Assembly: GCA_026873275.1 (NCBI GenBank) | Contig: JANTUC010000014.1 | Location: 1,116,001 to 1,180,000 of the forward strand | Direction: 5' to 3' | DNA length: 64,000 nucleotides | Origin: Pseudopithomyces maydicus | Lineage: Eukaryota; Ascomycota; Dothideomycetes; Pleosporales; Didymosphaeriaceae | Shown: piece by piece, positions 45,920 through 55,885 of the stretch | Position numbering within the stretch: position 1 is the stretch's first letter | Layout: each line of letters begins with the position of its first letter | Program-made: the position numbers and the translations under genes | Notes under the pieces: model-generated | Seen by the model: only the letters and a program-made list of their open reading frames with translations | What the model was told of the DNA's origin: nothing | Database searches by the model: none

Positions 45920-46200
45920 ACGATGATCCGGCCAATCAACTGTCCAGTCTCCAGCATAGAAGCTTACAGAGCGCGGGGCTAGTAGTTCTTGGAGCGTCCA
46001 CCCGCGTTTGAACCACCGGCTTTGGCGAAACTCCCCTTCACAGGTGGGAGATTTCGGTGTACGATTGGTCGCTGCTTCGGCGCCAGGCACATCTATCAAA
46101 AGAGCACAACATCTAGTCGCCTCTTAGTACCAACGGAACATAGAGTTAATCGCATACTAGAGTTCAACGTTGTCATTTTTAGTTGGGTGGAAGAAATAGC
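45920..46200 (-). pseudogene. Remnant of an HET (heterokaryon incompatibility) domain gene
   Basis: Translating the minus strand gives the central HET-domain hallmarks in one frame: AINSMFRWY, then IDVPGAEAA, then FRQSRWFKRGWTLQELLAP and SFYAGDW. Two in-frame stops interrupt it, TAG at 46157-46159 and TAA at 46124-46126. Both fit a C-to-T change of a Gln codon, as RIP produces; the TAA follows WY, where Gln or Arg is common. No start, no N-terminal HET segment and no C-terminal part are recognisable, and the frame after the GDW motif decays into unrelated sequence. HET proteins trigger cell death on contact of incompatible strains; this copy cannot do so. Confidence 0.8.
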
Positions 46201-46240
46201 TACTAAGCCTCTATCAAGGTGAATTACAGACAAACCGCTA

Positions 46241-46873
46241 AGCGCGCAAACTCTCCCCCTGTCTATCCATCTCTGAATACCGCCAAGCCTACACCATATG
46301 TGACCAAAGACTGCCCCATTTGGGAGTGTCAGTAATAGCAATGCTTTCAAATAAGTTCGCCTCTGGCTGGATCCAGCATGACAGGTCTAGGTACTTACGA
46401 CCATAATCGGATGATTGACTGGCCTTTATCGTTCTGTTCGACGTGATACATCCCTCCTAAGATAATCCCTCCCCACTCGTCCCCCAGAGACTTCTTAAAG
46501 TCCCACCCACGTCCTCACGAAGGAACAAAAAGTACCTACTTACGTCAGACAAACCTCCACCTCAACCACACACCAAACGTCCAACACAAGCACAAACACA
46601 GCGTACGCATTCATATCTCATTCGATTGACTCCGCGCACCCCCTATCTAAAATACCTCATACGTACGCACTTACGCCCATACGTCCAGGCACGACCGCAA
46701 AGCAAGACCACCCTGAAAGCCATCTTGCTCCGCACGCAGCCCGCGCCCACGATAAAACCTCGCCCCCTCATTAATAATATACGTACGCCCCGGTATCCCA
46801 TCCATGTATAGGTCCCATCCCCATTTACGCACCACCGTTGGGGAAATTACATACATAGTACCACCTCCTGCGT
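46241..46873. other. Intergenic between the HET relic and snx41
   Basis: Upstream of the HET relic and 3' of snx41. No recognisable gene. The bases 46241-46350 may be further decayed HET sequence but cannot be aligned by eye. Confidence 0.45.
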
Positions 46874-48896
46874 CTATTCGTCCTGGATGACGTGGGGCTG
46901 GATGGTGGCGACCTCGGCTTTGGCTTCCTCCCAGGCGGCTTGGTTGCGCTTGGCCCAGTCGATGTGGCATTGGGCGAATTCGATCTGGGGGTGGGCGTTA
47001 GTTGTGATCGAGCCGACAAAGCATGTATACATATATAGCAAGGACGCGGGGGACTTACCATATACCGCCTCAAGTCATTCTCCTTCTCCGCCTGGAAGCG
47101 GCGTAGATCCTTAAGCACGCCCGCACTCGCATCCTTTGTATCCTTCTCGGCGACCACGACGGCCTGCTCCAGCTGGTGCAAGCTCTCCCTCGTCTTGCCG
47201 ATCTGGTCTCTCCGCGTACGCTCCGGATCCACATCTGCCATGCCGCGGAACGCATGCGTTATCGGACCGAACAGCTTGTTCGTTACGAAGTTCCCACTCG
47301 GGCTCTTCTTGTGCGGGCTCGTCGGGGACGAGAAGCTCGCCTCGGGGCTGCCCTGCTGGGACGACGGGACCTCGTGTGTGGGCGGGAAGTCGGAGTCGAC
47401 GGAAGCGGTGTCCTCCTCTGGCCGTCTGTCGTGGCCGCTGCTGCGCTGTGAGCTGTTGGATGTGGAGCGGGTGCGCGTGGGTTGCGAGTAGCCGGCGCCG
47501 CTGAGATGTTGTTCTAATCGCTTGGCTTCTGCTTCGCTGTGCTCGAGGGATTCGAGGAGGGCCCTCTTCTTTTGCAGCTCGTCCTTTGTCATTTCTTCTT
47601 GTATTCTCTTCATGACGCGGTAGCGGAGGACGCTGCGCACCACGCCGGCGAATTGCGCGCTCTCTCGCATGGGCTCTGCGAAACTGGCGCTCAGGGAGTG
47701 GGATAGTTCGGCGGTTGCAATGTATGTTGAATCTACTGCTTGGCCGGTCTTCTCTATCGCGCCGGCTAGCGACTGTGATTGCTCTGAGAGCGAGAATTGG
47801 TTAAATTTAGCTCCTAGCTCTGCCAAATCTTCGCCCAAAGCTGAGAGGTGGGAGAGGGTGCGCTTGTTGACCTTCTCCATGCTGCCCTGCAACAAATTCT
47901 CCAGCTCCTTTGATGACGACTCGAAGCTGACAAAGTACGGATCTAACTCCTCTTCTGAGAGGTTTTTAGTCTCGGGTGGGAAGCGACCGAAAACCTGAGG
48001 ACCAGGCGTGGTGTGGGCGGCCGTGGAAGGCTGCGATGCATAGTTTGAGGGCGTGGTCGGTGTGCCGGAGGATGAGGTGGAGCCGCCGGACTTGAGTTTC
48101 GCAGACGACGAAGGTACGGGGAGGTAGCTGTGGGCTTGTGAGGGGTTCGCAGTGTCAAGCGGAGGCGCCTTGAGGATCTGTTTGGGGATGTTCGAGACTG
48201 GGGGCGCTCGAAGGACCTCGTTCTGTACATCGATGAGGTCAGTGATTGTTTTGGTTTGCCTGCTAGGAGGTATTACCCAGCTTGTATGAGGATCCAGGAA
48301 TCTCCAGAAGACGCCATCCTCGAGCACCTCTCTCATTCTCCTACAACGATTCAAGAAGACGGCCAGCATGCGCTTCCGCAGATCGATTATGCCCTGATCC
48401 TCCTTTGCCCGTGTAGGCTTCGCAACATAGTCTGACATCTGATGTTTCTCCGGTATGGGTGGTATGATGAGGGTGGGGTGCAGGTTGACCAGCGTTGAGC
48501 GCAGCGAGGCGAATTCGGAGTACCTGCGCTGCACTTCCATGCCCTGTATAACGTTTTTAGCTCTACTCTTTCACGTGCACATAATCCGCCTACCCCGGTA
48601 GCAATGGTGTATGTGATCCAATTCCCGCCACCCTCTACGTTCTTCCCCGCGTGTGTGATCAAGATGGGCGTGTCGGGATTCTCGTATAGCCACTGCTCGA
48701 CCCGGCTGTCGTAGCCACCTTTTTTGGGGGCGATGCGGTCTGTGGCCAGCGAATCGTCATTGTCGTTGTCGTTGTCATCGTCGTTCTCGTTGTCGCCGAA
48801 GTCGATGTCTCCCATGTCTCGGCCAGGCAGAAACTCGGGCGAGTCTTGGGCGGGGGATGAGATCTCCGAGGGCGGCGTCGCCGGGCGGTACGGCAC
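46874..48896 (-). CDS. snx41: Snx41, PX-BAR sorting nexin, 632 aa
   Basis: Exons 48594..48896, 47059..48543 and 46874..46984 are joined by phase-0 introns of 50 and 74 bp. The acidic N-terminus has Asp/Asn repeats. A PX domain spans about residues 60-190: RVEQWLYENPDTPILITHAG, then VQRRYSEFASLRSTLVNLHP with the RRYSEF phosphoinositide-binding motif, and IIPPIPEKHQ. A long Ser/Thr/Pro linker leads to a BAR-type helical region (LDPYFVSFESSSKELENLL, HLSALGEDLAELGAKFNQF). It ends with IEFAQCHIDWAKRNQAAWEE, a typical Snx41/Atg20 ending. These proteins bind PI3P and act with Snx4 in endosome-to-Golgi retrieval and selective autophagy. Length and architecture fit Snx41. The first intron lies inside the PX domain. 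Confidence 0.88.
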
Positions 48897-49276
48897 TATT
48901 CAGCGGTTACCAGACCATCCTTGGGTCTCCAGGTGTGCTTCCGGGAGGCTTACAAGCTCCGGGCGAGGTCATGGAAGGCGCCTCGTTGGAGTGGGGGCAA
49001 AGGACCCGTACGGGTTGTTATCCTCGTCGTCCCACATGATGCGCACTACCAAGCTGTTTCAAAATGCGAGTGTTTGTATGCGCGGGCGAGAACGAGCGAG
49101 CGGTGCGGTTGAGTGTTCGACGCGCTGTGGCAGCGAGCTCCAGCCCGCACGAAGCCACCACAGCCATCGAGGTGGACGTCACCGTGGTCCGTGCGAGCTG
49201 CACATGCACCAACAAACACCTGGGCAGCATACGCACTCCATTAGGTACACCACGTAGACTGCCCAATTCATTGCAA
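48897..49276. other. Intergenic, 380 bp
   Basis: Between snx41 and the next minus-strand gene. No supported feature. Confidence 0.5.
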
Positions 49277-51557
49277 CTACCCGTTCGACTCCCATGCGAA
49301 ACTGGAAATGATCTCAGACTCTGCACCATTTTCCACCATGTCCTCTCCTTCCGTTCCGTCGCCCTCTCCATCTCGACTCCCTGTCGATTGCACAACACTT
49401 CTCACCCGTAGACTGGACACCAAAGTCGACACTTCCAATCCCTGTTCTTCATCTGTACCATCTAACGCTTCTCCCATGTTGGCATCCGCGCTCGCTTCCT
49501 CCCCTTGACTCGCTGACTGCACTGCCCCTTCCCTTTGCCCCTCCATTGGCACCGCGCTGACTACTTCGTGACCACCATCCGGTACTGATTCCGGCTGCTC
49601 TTCTTTAGTTTTCTCATGCGTTGCGTTTGGCTGTTCGCCAGGTCCAGGTGCCTGTTCATCTGGCTGCTGGTACATCGACGGAGGCATACCCAGTAGAATC
49701 GGCCCGCTTCCACTGCATAGCTCCGTTTCGTCTACATCCTGGCATTCTGAAGGCTGCACCACTTCTTCGACTTCTATTTCATCAGAAGATCTGCTGCTCC
49801 TCGGAGGCTGGGATACTTCTGATGGTTCCACTACTATTGGCACTGGCATCGGTTCTTCATCTTCTTCCATGAGTGGATGTCGGTCGAAATGTGTCCGTGG
49901 TTCTGGCTGCATTGTTCCACCCCGGCAAGTCTGAGCTCGTGTAGGTATCCTAAGTATTGACTCAGCTCTATACATGCCCTCGCCAACTTTAGAGGAAACT
50001 CACCAGTTCGGTGCGATCTTCCTGCCCATAGGCGGCTTTAGTACAGGCCCTGGGTATCTCCTTTCCGCCAACGACCGTTTCCGAAACTGATGTCTCGCAT
50101 GAATTGCACCCTCTTTGACCGGTCTCGGATAGGTATGCTGCCCGTAATATGGTATTCGGTTTGTACAGCGTTCAAATGGGCCTGCATCTCTCCATCCTCG
50201 GGCTCGCTGTGGCGCAATATCTTTTCGTATGAACGGTCTTTGATGCCGTATTTCATCAACTGTTCAAATGTCATCAGTTCAATCCTACTGAATAGTGTAT
50301 AGGATAAGCGAGTTTATCCTACATCATCGATCTGAATATAGAGGAGTATTACTGTGGGCAACCACTGGCCTCCTATCGAGATGATTGCGTCTCAACTTGG
50401 GCCGTGGATTTCTTATCGGTGTTGCATACCCGGGATGCACACCCTGCATGGGTCCTGAATTGTTCATCCTGCGAGATGGCAAACGTCAACTCAATTGCTA
50501 AAGCTACGTATACATGAAGAATGAGCTGTAGATAAGCTTACCACTGTCGGGGATACGACGTTGGAATGCGTTCGGGTATCAACCTGCCAGCCCTTTCCCA
50601 ATGATTTTGTGGAAAATGAAACGCCGGTCTTGACGTTGCGGTCGGGATATGTACTCTGGGCACCTCTTCGACTGACGAGACTGATGACGAGCTTGAAGTG
50701 CTACTATCGTCCGAACCACTCCTCGCCTTCTTCCTTCCACTCTGCTTTCCTTCCTGTTTCTGCTTCCTCTCCATGTCTTCTCGTACAAACTCCGGGTATT
50801 CGTCACAGATCTCGATAAAATCAGCCCGCAGCGGCTCCCCGACCGTTTCAACTGGAACGGGCGACTTCTGCGATGCGGACTCCCCCACATTCTCGCATTC
50901 ATACTGTACAGACGAAGCTGGTTGTTCTGCCTGGTAGGTGTCAGAGAGCGCCCTCTGTTGTGGGCTTTGCATGGTATCAGTGTTCTCTCCACCCCCAGCA
51001 CTCAACGCCGGCCCTGGAAACGACATTGGCCCTGGAACAAGAGGTACACCCCACGGTACATAGGCCGACGCAAGCGGCACATACGCAGGGAAATACGCAG
51101 GAACACACGGATACGGCTGCAGAATCACCCTCCCCGCCTCTTGCACCACTCCACCATCCTCATCCCACTTCTTCGGCCTTTCTCGCGATACTGCATCGCT
51201 CTGCGATGTCCCTTCTCCTCCACTCTTATACGTGCCATTCGCATCCGCCCACGCTTCCACTTCCCTCCTCCCCTTATCCTTCCGCCTCTCTTCCCTCCTT
51301 CTACTCTCGTCCTCGCGCCCAGCTCCTCGCTTCTGCCTCTCCCGCCGATCTCTCGACCGCTCTTCACTCGGCGCGTGCGGCGTATCGGCCCTCTCGTTGC
51401 CGAAGTCTTCGCGCCGAGCCAGGACATGAAACCAGTGCGTGAGCCCCAGGCATTTCTGATGAATGTACCGATGCGTGTAGTATATCAGCGCCCAGAGGAG
51501 CAGCGCGCCGAAGATGGCGGCGAGGGGTACCGCGACGGTGATACTGGCGGAAGTCAT
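49277..51557 (-). CDS. Single-pass membrane protein with long disordered tail, 686 aa, unknown function
   Basis: Exons 50542..51557, 50353..50468, 50004..50259 and 49277..49949 are joined by introns of 73, 93, 54 bp; phases agree throughout (total 687 codons). One membrane helix lies near the N-terminus (VAVPLAAIFGALLLWALIYY). A strongly basic Arg/Lys/Glu region (residues 55-100) follows, then Pro-rich and Ser-rich disorder, a basic RRYPGPVLKPPMGRKIAPNW segment in exon 3 and an acidic Glu/Ser tail. The third exon's frame was preferred over a competing frame because it alone links to exons 2 and 4 without a stop. The donor of intron 2 (GTAATA) is weak. No known domain recognised. Confidence 0.62.
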
Positions 51558-52232
51558 TTGTGGAGGTATGCGGTGTGGACTTTGAGTACGGTACTATAAA
51601 GGGAGAAAGGAAAAGGCGTAGGTTTGCTGGATGCGAAATAGATGTTAGAGAAGCGTGGTAGATCGATACTCCTTTTCGAATATAACCACAATTCCGTTCC
51701 CAGTTACTAGTATCTCACCAACGTATCGCAGCACCCAAACTTCCGATCCTAAACAGCGCAAAAGAATTGTAAAACCATCAGTCAGAGAGACACACCACGC
51801 CTTTCATACCTCCCTCCTCGCTGCTGAGCCATGTTCCACAGCGCATCCAAGACATGTTTGCCCGTCGCCCGACGCAAACACCATCCGTGCGACTCGAGCG
51901 TGGAGGTAGCAAACTGCTCGCGACACTCGAGATCAGGTATACTCCGGTGGATGAGTGATAGTTTTACTGATGGAATTGGGTGGTTGTTTGTATGAGGGGT
52001 TCCACGGCGTTGTTTCGGGCGAGTAGGCGGGTGGGTGGTGGAGGGAAGGAGGTAGGCATGCAAGCAAGTAAGTAAGGCGCATAGTACCATAACTACCGCT
52101 ACCGTTCTGTTGTTTCCTACACGGGGATTTGTTAGTATCCTGCTATACCGTCTTTGAATCAGAATGATCTTGCACAGTAGACATACCTTCCCCTTCCCTC
52201 CTTCCCTCCTTCCCTCCTCCCATCCTCCCATC
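51558..52232. other. Intergenic
   Basis: Between two minus-strand membrane-protein genes. No supported gene. Confidence 0.5.
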
Positions 52233-52529
52233 CTACTTCGCCCCATCCCCACCTCCATTAGCCTCCACATCTTTATCCCCACCATTCCCACCATTCCCAC
52301 CCCCGTCGTTATCCGCACTGCCACCCTTCTCCCCACCCCCATGCGACGTCACCCCCTTTCCCTTCCCCCGTCCCCTCATCTCCTCCGCCCGCTGCTGCAG
52401 CTCTATATGCTGCGCCTCCTTCTCGATGACGCCGACGAAGTTGCGGTAGAGGAACCATGTGACGAAGGCGAGGCCGATGACGATCAGGGAGAGGGTGAGG
52501 ATGATGGAGGTGGCGTAGGTGAGGGGCAT
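52233..52529 (-). CDS. Small single-pass membrane protein, 98 aa
   Basis: MPLTYATSIILTLSLIVIGL is followed by AFVTWFLYRNFVG, giving one membrane helix right at the N-terminus. Next come a charged helix with IEKEAQHIELQQRAEEM and a Gly/Asp/Asn-rich low-complexity tail. The layout (N-terminal helix, basic/charged stretch, disordered tail) copies that of the larger neighbour at 49277-51557 on the same strand. I do not recognise a family. The start was chosen because it places the helix directly after the Met. Confidence 0.5.
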   Translation of the reverse strand: MPLTYATSIILTLSLIVIGLAFVTWFLYRNFVGVIEKEAQHIELQQRAEEMRGRGKGKGVTSHGGGEKGGSADNDGGGNGGNGGDKDVEANGGGDGAK

Positions 52530-52995
52530 GTTCAGTTCCTGTCTTTGAGTTATTTTAGATTGGGTTGGGTTGGTTTGGTGGGGGTGCAGAAGTGGATGTG
52601 TGTGGGTTTTGAGGTTTGAGGTGGGGAGGTGGATGGTTGGGTGGGCGGGTAGATGGTTGAGTGGGTGGATGGGTGGGTATGTAGGTAAGAGAGCGGGTGG
52701 GTAGATGGGTATGTAGGTAAGTGGGCGAGTGGGCGAGCGGATAGGTAATTGAGGGGATGCTTGAGAGAGTAGTGTAGAGATTGCCATGGACTCTGGACAT
52801 GCACCACCTGTGACCCCGCGGTTGAAAAGAAAAAGAACTCAACGCCCACGCGCAAATGTATATGTATTCGCTATACCGCTCAAAATCCCAAACATGCTAT
52901 ATCGCCAATAACTCCACCCATGCAATACCACGCCCACTATCCTATCTGACCCCTTTTATCTCATCTCATCTACTTCTCACCCCCTTCAATCTCTC
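52530..52995. repeat. G-rich imperfect minisatellite upstream of the small membrane protein gene
   Basis: From about 52570 to 52745 the plus strand is built of GGGTGGGT, GGTATGTAGGTAAG and GGGCGAGT elements, with two imperfect copies of a 30-odd-base unit at 52650-52735. No gene supported. Confidence 0.6.
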
Positions 52996-54778
52996 CTACG
53001 CCGTAAGCGCCGAGCTCAACCCCAACACCCCCATCCCCGCAAACGCACTCACAAAGCACAGCCGCCGACTATGCGTCAACTCGAGGCTCTCCCCCAAAAG
53101 CTGCAAACTGACCATGGCCATGATCCCCGCCGTCACCGCAAACATGACCCCGTACACCATCTCGCTGGGCTCGCCCTCGCCCGCGCCCGCACGGTGCCTC
53201 GCAATCTTGAACCACAGCGCCGCGACGCCCGCGCCGAGCGGCTGGGATACGCCCCCGAGGAGCGCGGACCAGAACATGGCTTTCCAGCGGGAGTTGATGG
53301 CGAGGTAGAGGGGGAGCGCCATGGCGAAGCCCTCGGTGATGTTGTGGATGAAGAGCGCGAGGAAGATGGAGACGCCCAGGCGGGGGTTCGCGTGGTTGGT
53401 TGCGTAGGTGATGAAGCCCTCTGGTATCTTGTGCAGGGCGATGGCGATACTGGTTTGGAGGCCGATGGAAAGGAAGGCGTTGGTGGGGACGTGGTGGTGG
53501 TGGGCGTGGGAGGTGGCTGAGGCGTGGGATTCAAGGGAGGCATGGCTGGGTTGCTTGTGGAGGGAGGGGGCGGTTCCGTAGCCGTTGCCGTTGCCGTTGC
53601 CGTTGGTGGAGGGGAGGTTGACTTGGGAGTTTTCCATGGTGGCGGGGCCGGAGGCGGTAGGGGTGAGAGGGGTGTGTTCGTCGACGTTTTGGAGGCTGGG
53701 CATGCTTTTGAGGAGGGGCTGGCGCTCGGCGGGGAGGGTTTGCGTTCTTGAGCCGGAGGGCCGGGCGGGAATTTTGCCTGAGGCGGAGTGCAAGAGGCGG
53801 GGGATTCGGTCGTGCTGAACGTTGCGAAAGCATTCGTTACCACAGGGGTCGGAGTAGCCGAAGCATTTCCCGTTTTCATCGCAGAATTCCTTGGATCCTG
53901 TTACGAGTTGGGAAACTTTGGTAGAGATTTGCGTGTGCAGTGAAGGGCGTCTGGCCAGGAACCGCGAGGAGTGACCTAGTTCTGCTCCTGCAAGAGAAGA
54001 ATGCGAGTGTTCGAGCGAACTGTTCCAGTGCTCCTCCATGGGCCTGCTTCCAGGGCGTGAGTGAGTATGCTCTGCATCAACCTCATCGTCCTTTCCCTCC
54101 TCTTCATCTCCATGGTCGTGGTCGCAATCCACAACCGAATGCGGAATATACCGATGCAATATCTGCGACACAACCGCAATGACGAGAGCTCCAGCCAGGA
54201 AACTGCCGATTAAGACCACAATCGAAATCTTCGGACTTAAACCGCCTTTTATGAGATAATTCTTGGCAGACGGCAACATGCTGTAAAGCGACGAAAATAT
54301 CTAAACAACACATTAGCCACGTGCTCTCTTGTTTCACATCACCCATCAACACGCCACAAGGGCCTAGTACAACGAATCCGTGCTACCTCCCAGCAACACA
54401 TCATCCCGTACCTCACCCCTCGACGCCACCACTCCTCACCACACATATACATACCATAACCCCAAACGACAGACTCAACCCCGCCGACAAAAACGGATTA
54501 CTATCCTCTATCCTAAAATGCTTTTGGCCCGGTAATTGGCGAATGATCAAATCCACGCAAATTATCGACGCTGCATCTCCATTAGCACGCCGTCTCCCCC
54601 AAGCGCCCGGGAAAAGTGCCCAGGGAGAAGGAAAAATCCTTACCGCCTACCGTGCAAGCTACATCATACCACACCGTCAGCGAATCGTCCCCGGTTAAGA
54701 ATGTAGGTAGATGGCATCCCTACCTATGCCGCTCACGGCCGCCATGATCCACCCGCGGGCATCGTTGTCGAGGCCCAT
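52996..54778 (-). CDS. ZIP-family zinc transporter, Zrt3-like, 496 aa, with a 15-nt microexon
   Basis: Exons 54724..54778, 54644..54658 (15 nt), 54455..54570 and 52996..54300 are joined by introns of 65, 73 and 154 bp; all phases agree. Membrane segments: WIMAAVSGIACTVGASIICVD across the first junctions, LSAGLSLSFGVM, IFSSLYSMLPSAK, and six more after a long cytosolic or lumenal loop. Zinc-binding ZIP motifs are clear: HKIPEGFITYATNH in helix IV and FIHNITEGFAMALP in helix V. The loop has His clusters (HASATSHAHHHH; HDHGDEEEG) and an Asn-Gly repeat. Yeast Zrt3 releases zinc from the vacuole; the same role is inferred from the closer match to that branch. Confidence 0.9.
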
Positions 54779-54806
54779 GGTCACGGGTGCGTGCGTGCAG
54801 CCGATG

Positions 54807-54842
54807 GCGTTGCCGTTGCCGTTGCCGTTGCCGTCGCCGTTG
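54807..54842. repeat. GTTGCC hexanucleotide repeat in the 5' leader of the ZIP gene
   Basis: Lies 29-64 bases upstream of the ZIP start codon. The same hexamer repeats inside exon 4 at about 53578-53605, where it encodes Asn-Gly repeats. Confidence 0.8.
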
Positions 54843-55885
54843 CACTACCTACCTACCTCTGCGTCGGACGCGGCTTTCCAGAAGCGAGCGCGATGCAGGC
54901 GTACGGGATGTCCAAGCTAGCCAGGGGTGATACAACAAACAGACAATGGGTTTCTATAAAATTGCGCGGGATGAGGGTGGTAATATGGAGGGCGTGTATG
55001 TATGTAGTCTATGTATTGTACGTAGCGGCGACAATGATGCAGGGTGGACATCAGGGTGCTAGCAGCGAAGGGGGTTTAGCGGGCGATCTTTTTGTCAGCC
55101 GAGATGCGGCGGTGTGATTGGTTGGTTTCGGTCATCGGAGGAACTGCTAGCTACGTATAGATAGTAGGTGTCTGTAGGTGCCTGGCTGATGCGATCGACA
55201 TGCATGCTTCGCGGTGCGGAGCGGAAGCTACCGAGTAGGTAGCATGTAGCACGTGCAGACGGGTGCACCTGCACTAGAGCGATGGGAGCTGGCTGACTGT
55301 CTGTCTGACGACCGCACAGCGGAGTTTGGCGTATGTACGTTGGCGGACGACAGACGTCGAAGCGGACCGACGTATGACGGATTTGTGCATCGTAGTTAGG
55401 CATATCTGACGCAGTTACATACGTATCCATGGTTGTCACTCGAGGCAACCAAACAGCAAAGTTGTGTGCATGTATGTAGTCATCGCATTGATTGCTCATA
55501 CTCTAGCTATCTAGCTATTCGATCTCGCACTCCTTACTCAGTACTCATTTCCCATGCCCAAAGATACATGTAATAATAAATCGCCGCACGTGGAGGGGCG
55601 GCGTTCCAACGCCAGGAGTCTAATGTCTGTATTGTATATCCGTGCCCGGTTTTTTTGGTCTTGCCCTCAAGTCTGCTCATCCGGAATTTCGAAAACGCCA
55701 TCGCTATGCATGTGATGTTAAAATCAGAAAAAAAAGAATAATAAAAACAGCAAAACGAAAGGAAAATAATGAAGAGCTGCCGTCGCCGGTGGTCAAGACC
55801 GGTATCGATTAAAGGTCGAAGATCTAAACGTGGTACAAGAAGGGAAGGTAGAAATGCCGTTAAAGCCGCTGTTTCGTGAAGGATT
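54843..55885. other. Intergenic, 1.0 kb
   Basis: Between the ZIP gene's leader and the mannosyltransferase stop. No supported gene. Confidence 0.5.
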
